Positions 13,882 to 15,515 of a stretch of DNA of 15,515 bases are shown here, one piece after another (the stretch's first letter is position 1; each line of letters begins with the position of its first letter). Both the position numbers and the translations under genes were made by a program. Origin of the DNA: Methanosarcina sp. UBA5 (GTDB lineage: Archaea > Halobacteriota > Methanosarcinia > Methanosarcinales > Methanosarcinaceae); NCBI RefSeq assembly GCF_002505485.1, contig NZ_DAVG01000040.1, positions 1 to 15,515 of the forward strand, given 5' to 3'. The notes beneath the pieces are model-generated. The model did not search any database. It saw nothing but the letters and a program-made list of their open reading frames with translations, and was not told the DNA's origin.

Positions 13882-13915
13882 AATCCAAATATGGATAAAT
13901 ACAGGCTGTGATTTT

Positions 13916-14116
13916 ATGAATGGGGAAAAAACCGAGAAAAAGTTATTTGAAGAACTCAATTTTATTAAAAAGCAACTTGGGGAGATTAAGGAACATATGG
14001 TGGACATAGACAGCCTGCTCACCGCGGAAGAAAAGGAATTGGTGCTTAGAAGTTTTGAAAACGAGGCAAAAGGAAAACTAGTACCTTTAAGCAGGTTGAA
14101 GGAAATTAGGCTTTAA
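13916..14116 (+). CDS. 66-aa antitoxin-like small protein without a visible toxin
   Basis: The protein is highly charged and helical. Residues about 8-36 form a coiled-coil-like segment (ELNFIKKQLGEIKEHMVDI), then LTAEEKELVLRSFENEAKGK and a short end LVPLSRLKEIRL. This layout (helix, MVDID, EEKEL, GKLVxLxxLK) resembles, in my memory, archaeal antitoxins paired with RelE/ParE toxins, whose last residues wrap the toxin. Here no toxin follows: the next gene is convergent, 64 bases away. It may be an orphan antitoxin, a remnant of a lost pair, or an unrelated small regulator. The ATG has GTGAT three bases upstream (13909-13912 region) and a TATA box at the right distance, so expression is plausible. 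Confidence 0.6.
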   Translation: MNGEKTEKKLFEELNFIKKQLGEIKEHMVDIDSLLTAEEKELVLRSFENEAKGKLVPLSRLKEIRL

Positions 14117-14180
14117 AATATAAAATCTTCTTAATATTCCTGCAGACCACTTGACTGCACACACACTTAAGAAAGTACGT

Positions 14181-15404
14181 CTATCCTAGGCGGAAAATCA
14201 GGATCATGAAGCCTAGATAGAGAAGGAGGAGGATAAGTCCTTCGAGCCGTTTGACTTTCCAACCCGTTCGTATAAAAAGGAGGAGCAAAAAGCTCATTAT
14301 CAACATAAAAGGTGCTATGTAATAAGTGCTGAGGCTGGTTGTCGTGATAGGGCTGACAAGTCCTGAACAGCCTAGTATCAAAAGTATATTTGCAATGTTT
14401 GACCCTATGACGTTTCCAAGAGCAATGCCAGCATAATTGCTCCGGACTGCCGAGACGGTTACCATGAGTTCGGGAACTGAAGTCCCAACCGCAACAAGGC
14501 TTATTCCGATGAGCGTCTCCGGAACTTCCAGTATCAGAGCAAAGAAGATTGCCTGTTCGATAAAATACTTTGCCCCAATTATGATTGCAGCCCCGCTTGC
14601 GATAAGCTTGAAGAATTCTATTAAAAGGCTGGCTTCGGAAAGGTTTTCTGCTGTAATGTCGACATCAATATCTTCATATTCACGCTCGGTTTTCGATTCG
14701 ATTCCCAATTCTGCTACCGGTCCGTTTTTGGTTCTCATTTCAGTTTCGGATTCGCTTCCATTTTTCTTTTGAGTCCTTTTCCCGTTTTTCCGGGTGCCTT
14801 TTTTCGTGTCTCCAGGGCTTCGCTTTCCTTTTACGTATTCCTGAATCTGGGGTTTGATTTTCGATTTCAAATCGAAAAGATACTCAAATTTGAGAAAATA
14901 AACCATAAAATCTTTAAAATATATCTCTTCTTCGTGTCTTTTCACTTTATCAAGCAGGAATAAAATATAGGCAATATAAAACAAAATAAAAATTAAGGCT
15001 TCTAACCTCGAAATTTCGAAGTCAAGCATAAAAAGAAAAAGGAGAAAAGAGGAGAATAGCATTATATAGCCGTCCCTTCTCAGCATAACTTCTTCGGTCC
15101 TGACGTTTGTCAGGAGAGCAGCCGTACTTGCAATCAGGCCTATATTGGCAATGTTTGACCCGAGTATATTGCCCATAACTATCCCGCTTGCTTGCTGGAA
15201 AGACGCTGTCAGAGAAGATGCAAGCTCAGGCACTGACGTGCCCACGGACACAAGAGTCAATCCTATTACAAATTCTGAGACTCCAAATCTTCTTGCAATC
15301 CAGGATGAGGTTAATACAAAAAGTTCTGATCCTTTTACGAGCAGTATGAGACCGCCAAGAAATATCAGGATATTAAAAACAGGCACATTGAAATGAGAAC
15401 TCAA
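14181..15404 (-). CDS. Ca2+/cation antiporter (CaCA family, YrbG/NCX_Mj type)
   Basis: The 407-aa membrane protein shows both alpha repeats of the family: GLTLVSVGTSVPEL (48-61) with GNILGSNIANIG (78-89), and GISLVAVGTSVPEL (300-313) with GNVIGSNIANIL (330-341). Glu60 and Glu312, with the nearby Ser/Thr and Asn, are the expected ion ligands. Ten TM helices in two inverted halves would exchange Na+ or H+ for Ca2+. The loop between the halves (about 165-260) is unusually long and ends in a low-complexity charged stretch (KKGTRKNGKRTQKKNGSESE, then acidic). The frame begins with TTG at 15404; there is no ribosome site. GTG at residue 7 (15386) would place the start just before the first TM helix as in relatives, and TATA-like sequence at about 15408-15421 fits a near-leaderless message. 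The start is therefore uncertain by six codons. Confidence 0.88.
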   Translation of the reverse strand: MSSHFNVPVFNILIFLGGLILLVKGSELFVLTSSWIARRFGVSEFVIGLTLVSVGTSVPELASSLTASFQQASGIVMGNILGSNIANIGLIASTAALLTNVRTEEVMLRRDGYIMLFSSFLLFLFMLDFEISRLEALIFILFYIAYILFLLDKVKRHEEEIYFKDFMVYFLKFEYLFDLKSKIKPQIQEYVKGKRSPGDTKKGTRKNGKRTQKKNGSESETEMRTKNGPVAELGIESKTEREYEDIDVDITAENLSEASLLIEFFKLIASGAAIIIGAKYFIEQAIFFALILEVPETLIGISLVAVGTSVPELMVTVSAVRSNYAGIALGNVIGSNIANILLILGCSGLVSPITTTSLSTYYIAPFMLIMSFLLLLFIRTGWKVKRLEGLILLLLYLGFMILIFRLG

Positions 15405-15515
15405 AATTTATTTAAATATATCTTAAAATATAAATTCAACCTGAAGTTATTAACCTGAGAAAAATTATTCTTAAAATATATAACGGGAAGCACATCAAAA
15501 AGAAAATAAGTAATA
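15405..15515. other. AT-rich upstream region of the antiporter gene
   Basis: It holds TATA-like stretches at 15408-15421 and 15424-15435 reading toward the antiporter gene, and two copies of TCTTAAAATATA (from about 15420 and 15471). No gene is visible before the window edge. Confidence 0.4.

Larger units (their letters stand above)
13505..13915. other. Divergent promoter region of marC and the antitoxin-like gene
   Basis: No gene is supported in these about 410 bases. The left end carries TATA-like elements reading toward marC; the right end carries AAATATATATG at 13871-13881 reading toward the small gene. GTTATATATAAAAATT at about 13704-13719 is another strong TATA-like stretch in the middle, which could drive a longer leader. 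Confidence 0.5.

Noticed and set aside
1..15515. CRISPR array, rRNA or tRNA genes
   Set aside because: No regularly spaced identical repeats with unique spacers were seen (the 23-bp repeats are tandem without spacers), and no tRNA or rRNA-like sequence was recognised by eye. A tRNA scan would be needed to exclude a partial tRNA.

Overview
The window looks like chromosomal DNA of a methanogenic archaeon of the Methanosarcina type. The reasons are AT-rich spacers with archaeal TATA boxes, Shine-Dalgarno sites of the GGTGAT/GGAG type, purine-rich degenerate spacer tracts, and a gene set typical of that group: a small siroheme/ferredoxin sulfite-reductase-like protein, an Mrp/NBP35 ATPase, a circularly permuted GTPase, MarC and a CaCA antiporter. 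The genus is an inference from gene style; no rRNA or other marker is present.

Left part (1-2200): a tyrosine-recombinase gene runs off the left edge on the minus strand. It sits directly downstream of a putative 10-TM heavy-metal exporter, and behind that is a broken relic of an IS630-type transposase. This is the most mobile-looking stretch. Positions 2200-4000 carry, on the plus strand, a small nitroreductase and a secreted or membrane-anchored protein made of bactofilin-like glycine-rich repeats plus a multi-TM tail.

Middle (4200-6550, minus strand): a siroheme/4Fe-4S sulfite-reductase-like protein, four 23-bp tandem repeats, and the AzlC/AzlD branched-chain amino acid exporter pair with overlapping stop and start. 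Then comes a 1.35-kb AT-rich gene-poor spacer whose right end holds a cluster of TCTACA half-sites and dyads, upstream of an Mrp/NBP35 Fe-S carrier ATPase (plus).

Right part (8740-15515): a small coiled-coil protein whose frame is broken at a G tract; a circularly permuted GTPase; a guanine deaminase; a 1.5-kb stretch that at first seems empty but holds the decayed 3' end of a phosphoenolpyruvate synthase gene and two tightly coupled tiny zinc-ribbon genes (46 and 54 aa); MarC; a small antitoxin-like protein without a visible toxin; and a Na+/Ca2+-type antiporter.

There is no single large operon. Most genes are mono- or bicistronic units with their own promoters. The items I would look at first are the zinc-ribbon pair, the TCTACA operator-like cluster, the integrase with Ala in place of the usual first catalytic Arg, and the relics (IS630, ppsA) that record past rearrangement.
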